Shown here: in pieces, positions 9,407 through 17,923 of the stretch
Numbering within the stretch: position 1 is the first letter of the stretch
Layout: every line of letters starts with the position of its first letter
NCBI RefSeq assembly: GCF_030409325.1
Contig: NZ_JAUFPR010000008.1
Coordinates: 1 to 64,000, forward strand
Direction: 5' to 3'
DNA: 64,000 nt
DNA from: Mucilaginibacter aquaedulcis
GTDB taxonomy: Bacteria > Bacteroidota > Bacteroidia > Sphingobacteriales > Sphingobacteriaceae
Made by a program: the position numbers and the translations under genes
The notes under the pieces: generated by a model
Databases searched by the model: none
Seen by the model: only the letters and a program-made list of their open reading frames with translations
Told to the model about the DNA's origin: nothing

Positions 9407-9546
9407 GTATGCCATGCAATTTCAAAGATCTGCCTTTTCATAGCTAATTACTCTCGCGGAGAGGATTGGGTGTGGTTCTCGCATTTCTACCGCGAGATTA
9501 GCGCAGCGTATCTCGCAGCAGTTGAAACTTAAAAACGAATTTTAAA

Positions 9547-9576
9547 GCCCTCTCCTTTGGAGAGGGTTGGGTGAGG
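9547..9576. repeat. solo half of the CCCTCTCC repeat family
   Basis: CCCTCTCCTTTGGAGAGGG is followed by TTGGGTGAGG. It resembles one arm of the paired elements at 10534-10630 and 35841-35970, without a visible partner arm. Confidence 0.6.
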
Positions 9577-9646
9577 TTATGGACGTGCTGAGAGTTGTTT
9601 TGCACATTTGAAATCCACACATCTATAATAATTACCCCAGGCTTTT

Positions 9647-9654
9647 TACCTTTG
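9647..9654 (+). promoter_or_regulatory. Bacteroidota -7 box for csaA-tadA
   Basis: TACCTTTG matches TAnnTTTG exactly and lies only 5 bases before the ATG at 9660, so the transcript would be nearly leaderless. No clear -33 TTG at standard spacing was found. Confidence 0.55.
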
Positions 9655-9659
9655 CCGTT

Positions 9660-9995
9660 ATGGATACGATTACCTGGCATGATTTTGAGCAAGTAGAACT
9701 GAGGGTGGGCACCATACTGGAAGCTACAGACTTTCCCGAAGCCCGTAAACCCGCCATTAAGGTTAGGGTTGATTTTGGCGAGTTTGGTATTAAATGGTCG
9801 AGCGCGCAGATCACCAAACATTACACCAAAGAAGAGTTACCCGGCAGGCAGATAGTAGGGGTTATTAATTTCCCGAAAAAGCAGATCGGCAAGTTCATGT
9901 CGGAGTTTCTGGTTACCGGTTTTGCCGATGAAAACGGAGACATCGTGTTAGCAGCTGTTGATAAACCTGTGCCTAACGGCAGTAAACTTATTTAA
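9660..9995 (+). CDS. csaA: CsaA-type tRNA-binding protein
   Basis: At 111 residues this matches CsaA, a small OB-fold dimer that binds tRNA and was described as a secretion-related chaperone in Bacillus. The conserved run starts TWHDFEQVELRVGTIL, followed by the RKPAIKVRVDFG and LPGRQIVGVINFP segments and the C-terminal VPNGSKLI. The stop codon directly abuts the ATG of the next gene, so the two are co-transcribed and probably translationally coupled. Confidence 0.93.
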   Translation: MDTITWHDFEQVELRVGTILEATDFPEARKPAIKVRVDFGEFGIKWSSAQITKHYTKEELPGRQIVGVINFPKKQIGKFMSEFLVTGFADENGDIVLAAVDKPVPNGSKLI

Positions 9996-10469
9996 ATGAA
10001 ATATATCAGTTTTGAGGACGAGCCCGCTATTTCGCCCGATGATTTTTTTATGGGCGAAGCTTTAAAAGAGGCGCGTTACGCCCTTGAAGAAGATGAGATA
10101 CCTATTGGAGCTATAGTAGTATACGGCGGCAAGATCATTGGCCGGGGCCACAACTTAACCGAGCGCCTGAACGATGTATCGGCCCATGCCGAAATGCAGG
10201 CACTTACAGCGGCGGCAAACTCTATGGGAGGCAAATATTTGCAAGGCTGTACGCTGTATGTTACTATGGAACCCTGTGTGATGTGCGCGGGAGCATCGTA
10301 CTGGTTTCAGGTGAGCAAAATTGTGTTCGGCGCCTATGACACCAAACTGGGTTTTGGCAGGCTCAATCAAAAAATAACCCACCCCAAAACGGTAATTACC
10401 GGCGGCATCCGCGAAAACGAATGCTCCGAACTGGTAAAAAACTTTTTTAAGGGGAAAAGGAAGAAATGA
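9996..10469 (+). CDS. tadA: nucleoside/tRNA adenosine deaminase (TadA family)
   Basis: This 157-residue zinc deaminase carries HAE in VSAHAEMQAL (His ligand plus catalytic Glu) and the PCxxC zinc motif as EPCVMCAGA. The C-terminal half (GFGRLNQKITHP, then a Lys/Arg tail FFKGKRKK) fits TadA, which converts A34 to inosine in tRNA-Arg. A guanine/cytosine deaminase role cannot be fully excluded, but position after a tRNA-binding gene supports TadA. Confidence 0.85.
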   Translation: MKYISFEDEPAISPDDFFMGEALKEARYALEEDEIPIGAIVVYGGKIIGRGHNLTERLNDVSAHAEMQALTAAANSMGGKYLQGCTLYVTMEPCVMCAGASYWFQVSKIVFGAYDTKLGFGRLNQKITHPKTVITGGIRENECSELVKNFFKGKRKK

Positions 10470-10471
10470 GT

Positions 10472-10689
10472 ATCTGAATCAGAATTTATAGAATTTATGA
10501 ATTAACAGAATTGAAAAACGGCGCCTGTGCGATTCCCCTCTTGAGAGGGGTGGAGGGGTGTGTTTTCTTCGCGGATAAACACACCCCTCCAGCCGCACGG
10601 TCAACCCGCCCCCTCTCAAGAGGGGAGTTTCAAATGCTGTTTGTAGTCAAATTCCAAAATTCTTTAATTCAATAAATTCGGGTTCAGAT
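10472..10689. repeat. nested repeat pair: GGTTCAGA arms around a CCCCTCTTGAGAGGGG element
   Basis: The outer arms ATCTGAATCAGAATTTATAG and CAATAAATTCGGGTTCAGAT are imperfect inverted copies. Within them (about 10534-10630) CCCCTCTTGAGAGGGGTGG ... GGAGGGGTGTGTTT pairs with AAACACACCCCTCC ... CCCTCTCAAGAGGGG. The inner unit also has TGTGCGATTCCC at its left edge, as at 35841. Confidence 0.8.
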
Positions 10690-10783
10690 GATTACTAAAT
10701 TCCGAAAATTCTTACATTCTGTTCATTCTGATTACAGACACAATACTGACAAACTTTTTAGAACAAAAACTCCATTCATCTCT

Positions 10784-10791
10784 TATATTTG
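10784..10791 (+). promoter_or_regulatory. -7 box for superoxide dismutase
   Basis: TATATTTG is an exact TAnnTTTG match, 44 bases before the sod start codon. No convincing -33 element was seen. Confidence 0.45.
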
Positions 10792-10835
10792 TTACGTCAC
10801 AACGTTAAACTTTTAAACTTTAATAAATAACCATT

Positions 10836-11447
10836 ATGGCATTTACACTACCGGCGTTACCTTACGCTACCGATGCTCTGGAACCGCACATTGATAAACT
10901 GACCATGGAAATTCACCATGGCAAACACCACCAGGCTTATGTAACTAACTTGAACAAAGCCCTGGAAGGTAAACCTGAAGCTGATAGCAGCATTGATGAC
11001 ATCATCAAAAACATTTCAAAATTTCCGGCTGCTGTACGCAACAATGGAGGTGGTCATTATAACCACTCTTTATTCTGGACATTGCTTTCTCCAAGCGGCG
11101 GCGGCGAGCCTACCGGTGCTTTAGATGAGGCTATCAAAAGTACTTTCGGTTCATTTGCCGATTTTAAAACTAAAGTTTCTGAAGCTGGTGCAACCCGCTT
11201 TGGTTCAGGCTGGGCCTGGTTAATTGTTACTGCCGATAAAAAACTGGCTATCACTTCAACCCCTAACCAGGACAACCCATTAATGGACATCGCCGAAGTA
11301 AAAGGTACCCCAATTTTAGGTATCGACGTTTGGGAGCACGCTTATTACCTGAAATACCAAAACCGCAGACCAGATTACTTAGCAGCTATCTGGAACGTGA
11401 TCAACTGGAAACACGTTGCCGAGCTTTACGCAAAAGCAACCGCTTAA
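10836..11447 (+). CDS. superoxide dismutase, Fe/Mn family
   Basis: The protein has 203 residues, standard length. Metal ligands are H27 (EIHHGKHH), H77 (GHYNHSLFW), D164 and H168 (DVWEHAYY). The second-sphere pattern GGGHYNH with NQDNP (Gln145) is typical of manganese or cambialistic enzymes rather than strict iron ones. It detoxifies superoxide in the cytoplasm. It is a single gene flanked by a repeat region and a strong terminator. Confidence 0.95.
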   Translation: MAFTLPALPYATDALEPHIDKLTMEIHHGKHHQAYVTNLNKALEGKPEADSSIDDIIKNISKFPAAVRNNGGGHYNHSLFWTLLSPSGGGEPTGALDEAIKSTFGSFADFKTKVSEAGATRFGSGWAWLIVTADKKLAITSTPNQDNPLMDIAEVKGTPILGIDVWEHAYYLKYQNRRPDYLAAIWNVINWKHVAELYAKATA

Positions 11448-11460
11448 TTTTATTTAAGCT

Positions 11461-11510
11461 CTTATAAACAAAAAGCGGCCGGGTTTACCCGGCCGCTTTT
11501 TGTTTATAAG
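11461..11510. terminator. perfect 23-bp stem terminator after sod
   Basis: The whole 50 bases form a perfect palindrome with a 4-base TTTA loop. The core is AAAAAGCGGCCGGG / CCCGGCCGCTTTTT. T-runs on both strands make it a bidirectional terminator, although no minus-strand gene ends here. Confidence 0.9.
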
Positions 11511-11540
11511 ATTTGCATATTATAAAAAGTCCTATCAAAC

Positions 11541-11587
11541 CGCTATCCGAAGTCAGAGACTTCGGATAGCGAAAGACTTCGGATAGC
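11541..11587. repeat. GACTTCGGATAGCG inverted and direct repeat
   Basis: CGCTATCCGAAGTC and GACTTCGGATAGCG form a perfect 14-bp stem with a 3-base loop. A third copy, GACTTCGGATAGC, follows directly. A diverged relative (AGTCCGGAGTTGGAGACTTC) sits at 35776-35795. Confidence 0.75.
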
Positions 11588-11684
11588 TTGCAGCCAGTAA
11601 AAACTATAATCCCCCGCTCCCCGCACTTTCTCACCCGCACCAATCCTCACTTCCCAATAATTTTTCGTAAATTCGTATGTATAG

Positions 11685-11718
11685 CAGCCCGGGTATCTTT
11701 TATCAGATATCCGGGCTG
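11685..11718 (+). terminator. orphan terminator-like hairpin
   Basis: CAGCCCGGGTATCT pairs with AGATATCCGGGCTG (one G-T wobble) and is followed by TTTAGTT. No gene ends nearby, so it may close a short unannotated transcript. Apart from this and the repeat at 11541, the stretch 11511-12014 shows nothing recognisable. Confidence 0.45.
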
Positions 11719-12014
11719 TTTAGTTAAGGGCAGGAACAAGCCGGGATTGTTTAAAATGTTGTTTATTTTATTGTATATCAGCTTGTTAAAGTTTTTAAGC
11801 CTTTAAATAATTGATCGAAAACCTGTTAAAACAGTTGATTCCTGATCAGTTTTGAGAATTTTCGCCACTTTTTACCCGTTTTTTGAACTAAATCATGTTA
11901 AAATACAACTTTAAAAAGTTTTGGAACAAAGCGGAAGTTTGGAGGTTTTAAAATCATTGTGTTTTTGTAAACACCTGCTTATTCTGTAATTTTATTTAAT
12001 TGTATCTCCGAATT

Positions 12015-13013
12015 ATGAAAGCCGTTGTATTAGAAGCCGCCGATAAACCTTTGGTTTGTAAAGAAGTTGAAAAACCAACCCTCGCCCCCGGCGAAGTGCT
12101 GGTACACATTAAAGCAGCCGCCCTTAACCGCCGCGATTACTGGATAACCATTGGCAGGTATGCCGGAATTAAATACCCAAGTATTTTAGGGTCAGACGGG
12201 GCTGGTATCGTGACCGAAGTTGGCAGCGAGGAGGATAACGGATGGCTTAACAAGGAGGTGATCATTAACCCAAGTAACAACTTTGGGCCCAGTGATGACT
12301 ACCAGGGTGCCGACTTTAAAATATTAGGTTTGCCCGATGATGGCACCTTTGCCGAATATGTGAAAACCCGAGTAGAATACCTTCACGCAAAACCTGCCCA
12401 CCTTAACTGGGAACAGGCCGCTGCCTTACCGCTGGCGGGCTTAACAGCCTACCGGGCCTTATTTACCAAGGCAAGGGCAAAAAAAGGCGATACGGTTTTA
12501 ATATCAGGCGTTGGCGCGGGTACGGGCACCTTTGCCCTGCAATGGGCAGTTGCTGCCGGCTGCAAGGTATTTGTAACATCGGGCAGTGCTGCAAAAATTG
12601 AACGCGCCAGGCAAATGGGGGCTTCAGCCGGGGTAAATTACAAAGCACAGGATTGGGCCGATCAGCTGAAACTTATGGCACATGGGTTTGATATTATTGT
12701 TGATAGTGCCCTGGGTTCGGGCTTCGCTAAGTTTCCTGACCTTTGCAATCCCGGCGGGCGTATAGTGATATTCGGCGCTACAACAGGCGATATACCTCAT
12801 CTTGACGGGCGCAAGTTTTTCTGGAAACAACTGCAGTTATTGGGCACCACTATGGGTACCAAGGATGATTTTACGGCCATGCTCAACTTTGTGAATCAGC
12901 ATAAGATTGTTCCGGTAGTTGATGAAACCTTCGACCTGAAGGATGCGCAGAAAGCGGTTGAAAAAATGGGTAATTCCTCACAGTTTGGTAAAATTGTATT
13001 GCTGAATCTTTAA
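12015..13013 (+). CDS. zinc-binding-type alcohol dehydrogenase / quinone oxidoreductase (MDR family)
   Basis: This medium-chain dehydrogenase/reductase has an N-terminal GroES-like domain (NRRDYWITIGRYAGIKYP, GSDGAGIVTEVG) and a Rossmann domain with GVGAGTGTFALQWA as the nucleotide-binding loop. It lacks the structural-zinc cysteine cluster, so NADPH-dependent quinone/enone reduction is more likely than alcohol oxidation. The frame also permits a TTG start at 12000. The ATG at 12015 is preferred because conserved sequence begins there (MKAVVLE). Confidence 0.85.
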   Translation: MKAVVLEAADKPLVCKEVEKPTLAPGEVLVHIKAAALNRRDYWITIGRYAGIKYPSILGSDGAGIVTEVGSEEDNGWLNKEVIINPSNNFGPSDDYQGADFKILGLPDDGTFAEYVKTRVEYLHAKPAHLNWEQAAALPLAGLTAYRALFTKARAKKGDTVLISGVGAGTGTFALQWAVAAGCKVFVTSGSAAKIERARQMGASAGVNYKAQDWADQLKLMAHGFDIIVDSALGSGFAKFPDLCNPGGRIVIFGATTGDIPHLDGRKFFWKQLQLLGTTMGTKDDFTAMLNFVNQHKIVPVVDETFDLKDAQKAVEKMGNSSQFGKIVLLNL

Positions 13014-13042
13014 GGGTGTATATTCAATTTTGGGTTTATAGG

Positions 13043-13070
13043 TTGATTGCCCCATAATCTACTAATTTTG
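13043..13070 (+). promoter_or_regulatory. promoter of the permease-reductase pair
   Basis: TTG at 13043-13045, 17 bases of spacer, then TAATTTTG at 13063-13070. Both boxes fit the Bacteroidota housekeeping consensus, 16 bases before the permease ATG. Confidence 0.65.
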
Positions 13071-13086
13071 TGGACTTATTTTAGGC

Positions 13087-14541
13087 ATGATCAAGAAACC
13101 CATAGACCTGCTGTTGAAAGAATCGGCAGAAGAAGGCGAAAACTCATTAAAACGCACACTTGGCCCGGTTAACCTTATCCTCATTGGGATAGGTATTATT
13201 ATAGGGGCGGGTTTATTCTCGTTAACAGGAATAGCCGCCGGGCAGCATTCGGGTCCGGCGGTAACCATATCATTTTTAATAGCCGCGTTGGGTTGTACTT
13301 TTGCAGCATTGTGCTATGCCGAGTTTTCGGCCATGATACCGGTTGCGGGTAGTGCATACACCTACTCGTACGCTACTATGGGCGAGCTTTTTGCCTGGAT
13401 CATTGGCTGGGATCTGGTGCTGGAGTACTCCGTTGGCGCGGCTACAGTGGCCATCAGCTGGTCGCAGTACCTGACCAAATTTTTATCCTGGTTTGATCTG
13501 TACCTGCCGCCGCAATTAACCTTGTCGCCTTTTGAAACAGCTAAGGCTGCCAATGGCGATGTAGTTAGTGGTATTATCAACCTGCCTGCGGCGCTCATTG
13601 TGATTTTGGTTACCAGTATCATTGTCAGGGGTACTAAAGGATCGGCTTTGGTTAATGCCATTATTGTGAGCTTGAAGGTAGGGGTGGTACTGGTATTTAT
13701 AGCAGTAGGCTGGTCGTTCATCAATCCACAAAATTATCACCCTTATATACCCCAAAATACCGGTGTTTGGGGCGATTATGGATGGTCGGGCATACTGAGA
13801 GGTGCTGGCCTTGTTTTCTTTGTATTTATCGGGTTCGATGCTGTATCAACAGCGGCGCAGGAAGCTAAAAATCCTCAGCGTAACATGCCTATCGGTATCA
13901 TTGGTTCGCTGGTGGTTTGTACCATTCTGTTCGTGATCTTTGCTCACGTAATGACGGGCATGGCCAATTATAAGGAGTTTATCGGCTCGGGCGCGCCGGT
14001 GGCTATAGCTATCGAAAAAACGCATTACCAATGGTTAAGCAAGGCTATTGTGCTGGCTATTTTAATCGGGTATACCTCGGTGATCCTGGTTGATTTACTG
14101 GGTCAGTCGCGTGTGTTCTTTTCCATGTCGAAGGATGGGTTGCTGCCCAAGGCGTTTTCGGATGTTCACCCTAAATTCCGCACACCGTGGAAATCAAATA
14201 TACTGTTGTGCAGCTTTATAGCCCTGTTCGCAGCCTTTGTACCCATTCGCGTAGTTGGGGAAATGACCAGCATTGGCACACTACTGGCTTTTGTAATGGT
14301 TTGCGCGGGCGTACTTATTTTACGCAAACAGCAGCCCGATGTACACAGACCGTTTAAGACCCCTTTTGTACCTTTGGTGCCTATATTGGGTATATTGGTT
14401 TGTTTTGCCATGATGACCTTTTTACCCGGCGATACCTGGCTGCGACTAATAATCTGGCTGGCTATAGGTTTGGTAATATACTTTACCTACGGTAAAAAGA
14501 ACAGCGTAATACGCAAAAGGCTTGCAGCCAAACAGGGATAG
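13087..14541 (+). CDS. APC-family amino acid permease
   Basis: The 484-residue inner-membrane transporter has about 12 hydrophobic segments. The first helix carries the APC substrate motif as IGIIIGAGLFSLTG, and FFVFIGFDAVSTAAQEAKNP matches helix 6 of the YfnA/CAT group. It likely imports a cationic or neutral amino acid; the substrate cannot be read. It is followed after 5 bases by the ferredoxin reductase gene. Confidence 0.88.
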   Translation: MIKKPIDLLLKESAEEGENSLKRTLGPVNLILIGIGIIIGAGLFSLTGIAAGQHSGPAVTISFLIAALGCTFAALCYAEFSAMIPVAGSAYTYSYATMGELFAWIIGWDLVLEYSVGAATVAISWSQYLTKFLSWFDLYLPPQLTLSPFETAKAANGDVVSGIINLPAALIVILVTSIIVRGTKGSALVNAIIVSLKVGVVLVFIAVGWSFINPQNYHPYIPQNTGVWGDYGWSGILRGAGLVFFVFIGFDAVSTAAQEAKNPQRNMPIGIIGSLVVCTILFVIFAHVMTGMANYKEFIGSGAPVAIAIEKTHYQWLSKAIVLAILIGYTSVILVDLLGQSRVFFSMSKDGLLPKAFSDVHPKFRTPWKSNILLCSFIALFAAFVPIRVVGEMTSIGTLLAFVMVCAGVLILRKQQPDVHRPFKTPFVPLVPILGILVCFAMMTFLPGDTWLRLIIWLAIGLVIYFTYGKKNSVIRKRLAAKQG

Positions 14542-14546
14542 CTTTC

Positions 14547-15572
14547 ATGACTGAGGATATATTAAAATTAAGAATTGAACAAATAAAGTGGGAAACTAAA
14601 GATACCGCTACATTTTATTTAAGTAACGTTTCGGGCAATCCGGTTCCGTATAAGGCCGGGCAGTTTATTACCCTGATATTTAACCATCGCAACGAGGAGA
14701 TCCGCCGGTCATACTCTTTAGGGTCTTCGCCGGATGAGGATCTGCTGGCTATCACCGTTAAGCGGATAACTAATGGCGAAATATCACGGTTCATGCTGGC
14801 CAAAGAACATCCAGGCGATATTTTAACCGCGCTTGCTCCGGCCGGCAGGTTTACAGTAAAGGCATTTGAGCAGGAGAAAGATATTTTATTTTTTGCTGGC
14901 GGTACTGGCATTACCCCCATATTTTCGCAAATAAAATACATCTTAAAACGACCGGGAAAAAGCAGGCTTACGCTTATCTACAGCAACCAGGATTCCCATA
15001 CGGTTGTGTTTAAAAACGAGTTAGACGCGCTCGCAGCACAACACCCCGATAGGTTCACCATTATATATTTGCTCAGCAGCGAGGCTAACCGCCTTAATAC
15101 CAACAGGGTGGAAAAAATCACCAGGGAAATTGTACGACATGATTTGAACAAAGCGGAGTTTTATTTGTGCGGCCCGTTCCCTTATATGCGCATGATCAGG
15201 TTTGCACTGGTGTATATGGGTATTGATCCGGGACAGATACGCCGTGAAAACTTTGTGCTGGAAACTGTAGCGGTTACCAGCAGCACCGTTAATTTTCCGC
15301 CCCGCAATATCCGCATCAATTTTAAAAACGAAGTGCATGACCTTGCCGTTGGCGAAAATCAATCCATATTACAGGCTGCTCTGCAAAATAATGTGCCCTT
15401 GCCTTATAGTTGCCGTAATGGGGTATGTTCTACCTGTACGGCCAAATGTACCAGTGGTAAAATTGAAATGGTTAAAAACGATGTACTTACCGATGCCGAC
15501 ATTAAAGAGGGGCTGATACTCACCTGCACCGGGCACCCCATAAGCGATGACGTGGTAATAGATTTTGAATAA
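14547..15572 (+). CDS. NAD(P)H-dependent ferredoxin reductase with C-terminal 2Fe-2S domain
   Basis: The order of domains is FAD-binding (RSYSLGSS at 54-61), NAD-binding (FFAGGTGITPIFSQIKYIL) and a plant-type 2Fe-2S ferredoxin (CRNGVCSTC, then a Cys in LTCTGHP). This is the PaaE / Hcr class of electron-transfer flavoprotein, which passes electrons from NAD(P)H to an oxygenase or reductase. No such partner is adjacent; the permease upstream is co-oriented at 5 bases and probably co-transcribed. Confidence 0.88.
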   Translation: MTEDILKLRIEQIKWETKDTATFYLSNVSGNPVPYKAGQFITLIFNHRNEEIRRSYSLGSSPDEDLLAITVKRITNGEISRFMLAKEHPGDILTALAPAGRFTVKAFEQEKDILFFAGGTGITPIFSQIKYILKRPGKSRLTLIYSNQDSHTVVFKNELDALAAQHPDRFTIIYLLSSEANRLNTNRVEKITREIVRHDLNKAEFYLCGPFPYMRMIRFALVYMGIDPGQIRRENFVLETVAVTSSTVNFPPRNIRINFKNEVHDLAVGENQSILQAALQNNVPLPYSCRNGVCSTCTAKCTSGKIEMVKNDVLTDADIKEGLILTCTGHPISDDVVIDFE

Positions 15573-15577
15573 CAAAA

Positions 15578-15608
15578 AAAGCGACCTGCCTTTACAGCAA
15601 GCCGCTTT
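15578..15608. terminator. convergent terminator between reductase and aldo/keto reductase
   Basis: AAAGCGACCTGC and GCAAGCCGCTTT form an imperfect stem just after the + strand stop. A-run and T-rich flanks allow use from both sides, as the genes here converge. Confidence 0.5.
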
Positions 15609-15625
15609 CATCTATTCATCATCAA

Positions 15626-16618
15626 TTAATTAAAAGTGTTTTTGAATGTTTGGTTAATGTGTGCCAGTTCCTGGACAGTGATATTAAGATCCATTGCTTT
15701 GGCATTATCAATGGCCTGGGTTGCATTGCGCGCACCGGCCAGTACTACAGTGATACCTGGTTGAATGGTGGTCCATCGTAATATTAATTGAGATAGGCTA
15801 ACCCCTTTCTCATCCGCCAGCGGGCGGATAGCATCTAAAAACAAATTTACCTTATCAACCGGAAACTGGTTAAAATAACCATTGCGGTGATCATCATCAT
15901 TCAATTTAAAACCGGTTTTGTATTTACCCGTAAGCAGGCCGCGTTCAAGAGGGCTATAAGCTATAATGCCGATGTTGTTTTGCAAGGAATAAGGCACTAT
16001 ATCGGTTTCAATAGCGCGGTTAAGCATGCTGTAAGGTACCTGATTTGATGCCAGCTGTATGGTTTGCTGTGCCGTTTGCAACTGTTGCAGATCATAGTTG
16101 CTGACACCGGCAGCCCTGATCTTGCCCTGTTGTATGAACAATTGCAATGTTTCCATAGTTTCAGCAATAGGAGTGGTAGCATCGGGCCAGTGAATTTGCA
16201 GCAGGTCGATGTAATCGGTGCCTAACCTTTTCAGGCTGGCTTCCACCTCGCGGATGATGCTTTCTTTACCGGCATATTTATAAACAGGGACTTTATTGCC
16301 ATGATCGTCTGCTGCGTCAAAAAAGTATTCGCCTTTGGCGTTATTGCTTTGGTCCCAAACCAGGCCAAATTTGGTTAACAATTGTACCTTATCGCGGTTT
16401 AAACCAGCTATGGCTTTCCCAACCAGTTCTTCGCTGCGGCCGAAACCATAAAAGGGAGCAGTATCAATAGTAGTTACACCATGATCAATTGAGGCTTGTA
16501 TAGCTTTTATAGATTCTGTTTCTTCATTGCCTCCCCACATGTTACCACCGATAGCGAATGCGCCGTAAGTAATAGCGGAAAGCTGCAAGTCTGAATTTCC
16601 TAATTTTCTGTATTCCAT
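15626..16618 (-). CDS. aldo/keto reductase
   Basis: The 330-residue NADPH-dependent TIM-barrel reductase shows the catalytic tetrad D52 (TIDTAPFYG), Y57, K83 (LTKFG) and H143 (LLQIHWPD). It belongs to the bacterial AKR group with an EYRKLG start. Its likely role is reduction of reactive carbonyls. It is last in a minus-strand run behind the ABM monooxygenase (15 bases) and the MdaB-like reductase, suggesting one electrophile/oxidative-stress operon. Confidence 0.9.
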   Translation of the reverse strand: MEYRKLGNSDLQLSAITYGAFAIGGNMWGGNEETESIKAIQASIDHGVTTIDTAPFYGFGRSEELVGKAIAGLNRDKVQLLTKFGLVWDQSNNAKGEYFFDAADDHGNKVPVYKYAGKESIIREVEASLKRLGTDYIDLLQIHWPDATTPIAETMETLQLFIQQGKIRAAGVSNYDLQQLQTAQQTIQLASNQVPYSMLNRAIETDIVPYSLQNNIGIIAYSPLERGLLTGKYKTGFKLNDDDHRNGYFNQFPVDKVNLFLDAIRPLADEKGVSLSQLILRWTTIQPGITVVLAGARNATQAIDNAKAMDLNITVQELAHINQTFKNTFN

Positions 16619-16633
16619 TTTAGTATCCTGTTA

Positions 16634-16927
16634 TTATTTAACCACAGGTTGGGTTTTGTGAATAATGATATCGCCTTCGCGCAGATCATTAGTGTTATTT
16701 ATAAAGTTGAGGATGTGGGGTTGGGTGTTATGCAGGTCCAATCCGGCAGCATCGCTCCACTCTTCGTGAAAAATGAAGGTATCAGGGTCACTATCAACCT
16801 GGTGCAGATCGTATTGCAGACAGGCTGCTTCTTTGGTGGAGTGACTAACCAGTTCCAATAAATGTGTTTTTAAAATTTCGGCTTGGCCGGGTTTGCTTTT
16901 AATTATCGCAGTTAAGTAGATGCTCAT
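16634..16927 (-). CDS. antibiotic biosynthesis monooxygenase (ABM) domain protein, quinol monooxygenase-like
   Basis: This 97-residue ABM ferredoxin-fold protein begins MSIYLTAIIKSKPGQ and contains ACLQYDLHQVDSDPDTFIFHE, typical of YgiN-type quinol monooxygenases. The open frame extends to 17014, but the conserved fold begins at the ATG at 16927. That start overlaps the end of the MdaB-like gene by 29 bases, suggesting coupling. In E. coli mdaB and ygiN are likewise neighbours and act in a quinone redox cycle. Confidence 0.82.
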   Translation of the reverse strand: MSIYLTAIIKSKPGQAEILKTHLLELVSHSTKEAACLQYDLHQVDSDPDTFIFHEEWSDAAGLDLHNTQPHILNFINNTNDLREGDIIIHKTQPVVK

Positions 16928-17534
16928 GTTTTGATGTTTTATTAGTGATAAAAGTTTTTGTGAGGTGATCTCTGTAGATGCCCAGATCGCGCTGGATATC
17001 GGCATTCTTTTCAACGTCGTGGAAGTGAAGGCTTTCTAAGGGAGTCATGCCGGTAAATGCATTCATACGGTGAAAGCCGAACAATGCTCCGTCGTCAACA
17101 TTGGTTTCGTTAAAAAATTCGTTAGGTAGGGTAAACGCTTCTTTAGGGGCATTCCATGAGCTGGTAATCATGTATTGCCTGCCATGCAGCATGCCCCCGG
17201 TTCCGTAGTTTACAGCAGGGTTGGCAGCCGAGCGACCATCACTGTGATAAATACCCTTGGCATGGCCTTCAGTAAATACTACATCGATGTATTTTTTTAA
17301 TCCGTGCGGAACCTGGAACCACCAGATAGGCGTGTGGTATATTACTACATCAGCCCAAACGTAATTTTCAACCTCCTGGGCAGGGTCGTAATTGTCATTT
17401 ATATCAGTGTACCGTACTTCAAAATCGGGATTGTTCTCAAAAAAATCAACGGTGGCTTCAGATACGGTTTTGTTGAATCTTCCGCCAGAATGACCAAATT
17501 TCTGACCTCCGTTTATTACAAATATTTTTTTCAT
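16899..17534 (-). CDS. MdaB-like NAD(P)H quinone oxidoreductase (flavodoxin fold)
   Basis: The 211-residue flavodoxin-like protein has the N-terminal nucleotide loop VINGGQKFGHSGGRFN, the VVIYHTPIWWFQVPHGLKKYIDVV core and GGMLHGRQYMITSSWNAP. These match MdaB, which reduces quinones by two electrons and prevents semiquinone formation. It heads the operon with the ABM protein and aldo/keto reductase. A -7 box lies 24 bases before the start. Confidence 0.88.
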   Translation of the reverse strand: MKKIFVINGGQKFGHSGGRFNKTVSEATVDFFENNPDFEVRYTDINDNYDPAQEVENYVWADVVIYHTPIWWFQVPHGLKKYIDVVFTEGHAKGIYHSDGRSAANPAVNYGTGGMLHGRQYMITSSWNAPKEAFTLPNEFFNETNVDDGALFGFHRMNAFTGMTPLESLHFHDVEKNADIQRDLGIYRDHLTKTFITNKTSKHEHLLNCDN

Positions 17535-17558
17535 TGTGTTGCTTTAAATTTTACAACA

Positions 17559-17566
17559 CAAAATTA
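17559..17566 (-). promoter_or_regulatory. -7 box for the MdaB-ABM-AKR operon
   Basis: Read on the minus strand this is TAATTTTG. It is back-to-back with the + strand box at 17603-17610, so the two divergent promoters share a 36-base control region. Confidence 0.55.
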
Positions 17567-17602
17567 CGCCGGACTTAGTTACTATTAAAATAACTTAACT
17601 TA

Positions 17603-17610
17603 TACGTTTG
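17603..17610 (+). promoter_or_regulatory. -7 box for the small gene at 17621
   Basis: TACGTTTG matches TAnnTTTG, 10 bases before the ATG, which supports the small downstream frame being expressed. Confidence 0.45.
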
Positions 17611-17620
17611 TATCATAATT

Positions 17621-17923
17621 ATGATACTTTTAACTAAAGATAGATCAAGAGAAATCCTATACGATATGCGAAACAGATCTGCAAATAATATAAGATTTCT
17701 GGCACATAACCCCACAGAACAGTTAAAGGTAGAAACACCGGAAAGTGAAGATAAATATGCACTTAGCGAGGAATCGTTAATTAAATCAGGCATGCCAAAA
17801 GAAAAGTGGCCTTTGAATAATGGATTTATAACCTATTGTATTTCTAAGGTTACTCCTAACTATGAAGCAACTGTATTGAAGTTTCCCATATATGATTTTC
17901 GCCCTTTGATGGATAAGAAATAA
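17621..17923 (+). CDS. hypothetical protein, 100 residues
   Basis: No family was recognised. The product is soluble and charged, without a signal peptide or membrane segment. It has a basic N-terminus (LLTKDRSREILYDMRNR) and a PEEKWPLNN-like middle (PKEKWPLNNGFITY). A matching -7 box just upstream supports expression. It starts a visibly AT-richer accessory patch that runs to about 19.9 kb. Its tail overlaps the minus-strand frame 17856-18254 by 68 bases. Confidence 0.5.
   Translation: MILLTKDRSREILYDMRNRSANNIRFLAHNPTEQLKVETPESEDKYALSEESLIKSGMPKEKWPLNNGFITYCISKVTPNYEATVLKFPIYDFRPLMDKK

Noticed and set aside
12000..12014. TTG start giving five extra residues on the MDR oxidoreductase
   Set aside because: Conserved sequence starts at the ATG at 12015; the extra residues are not family-like.
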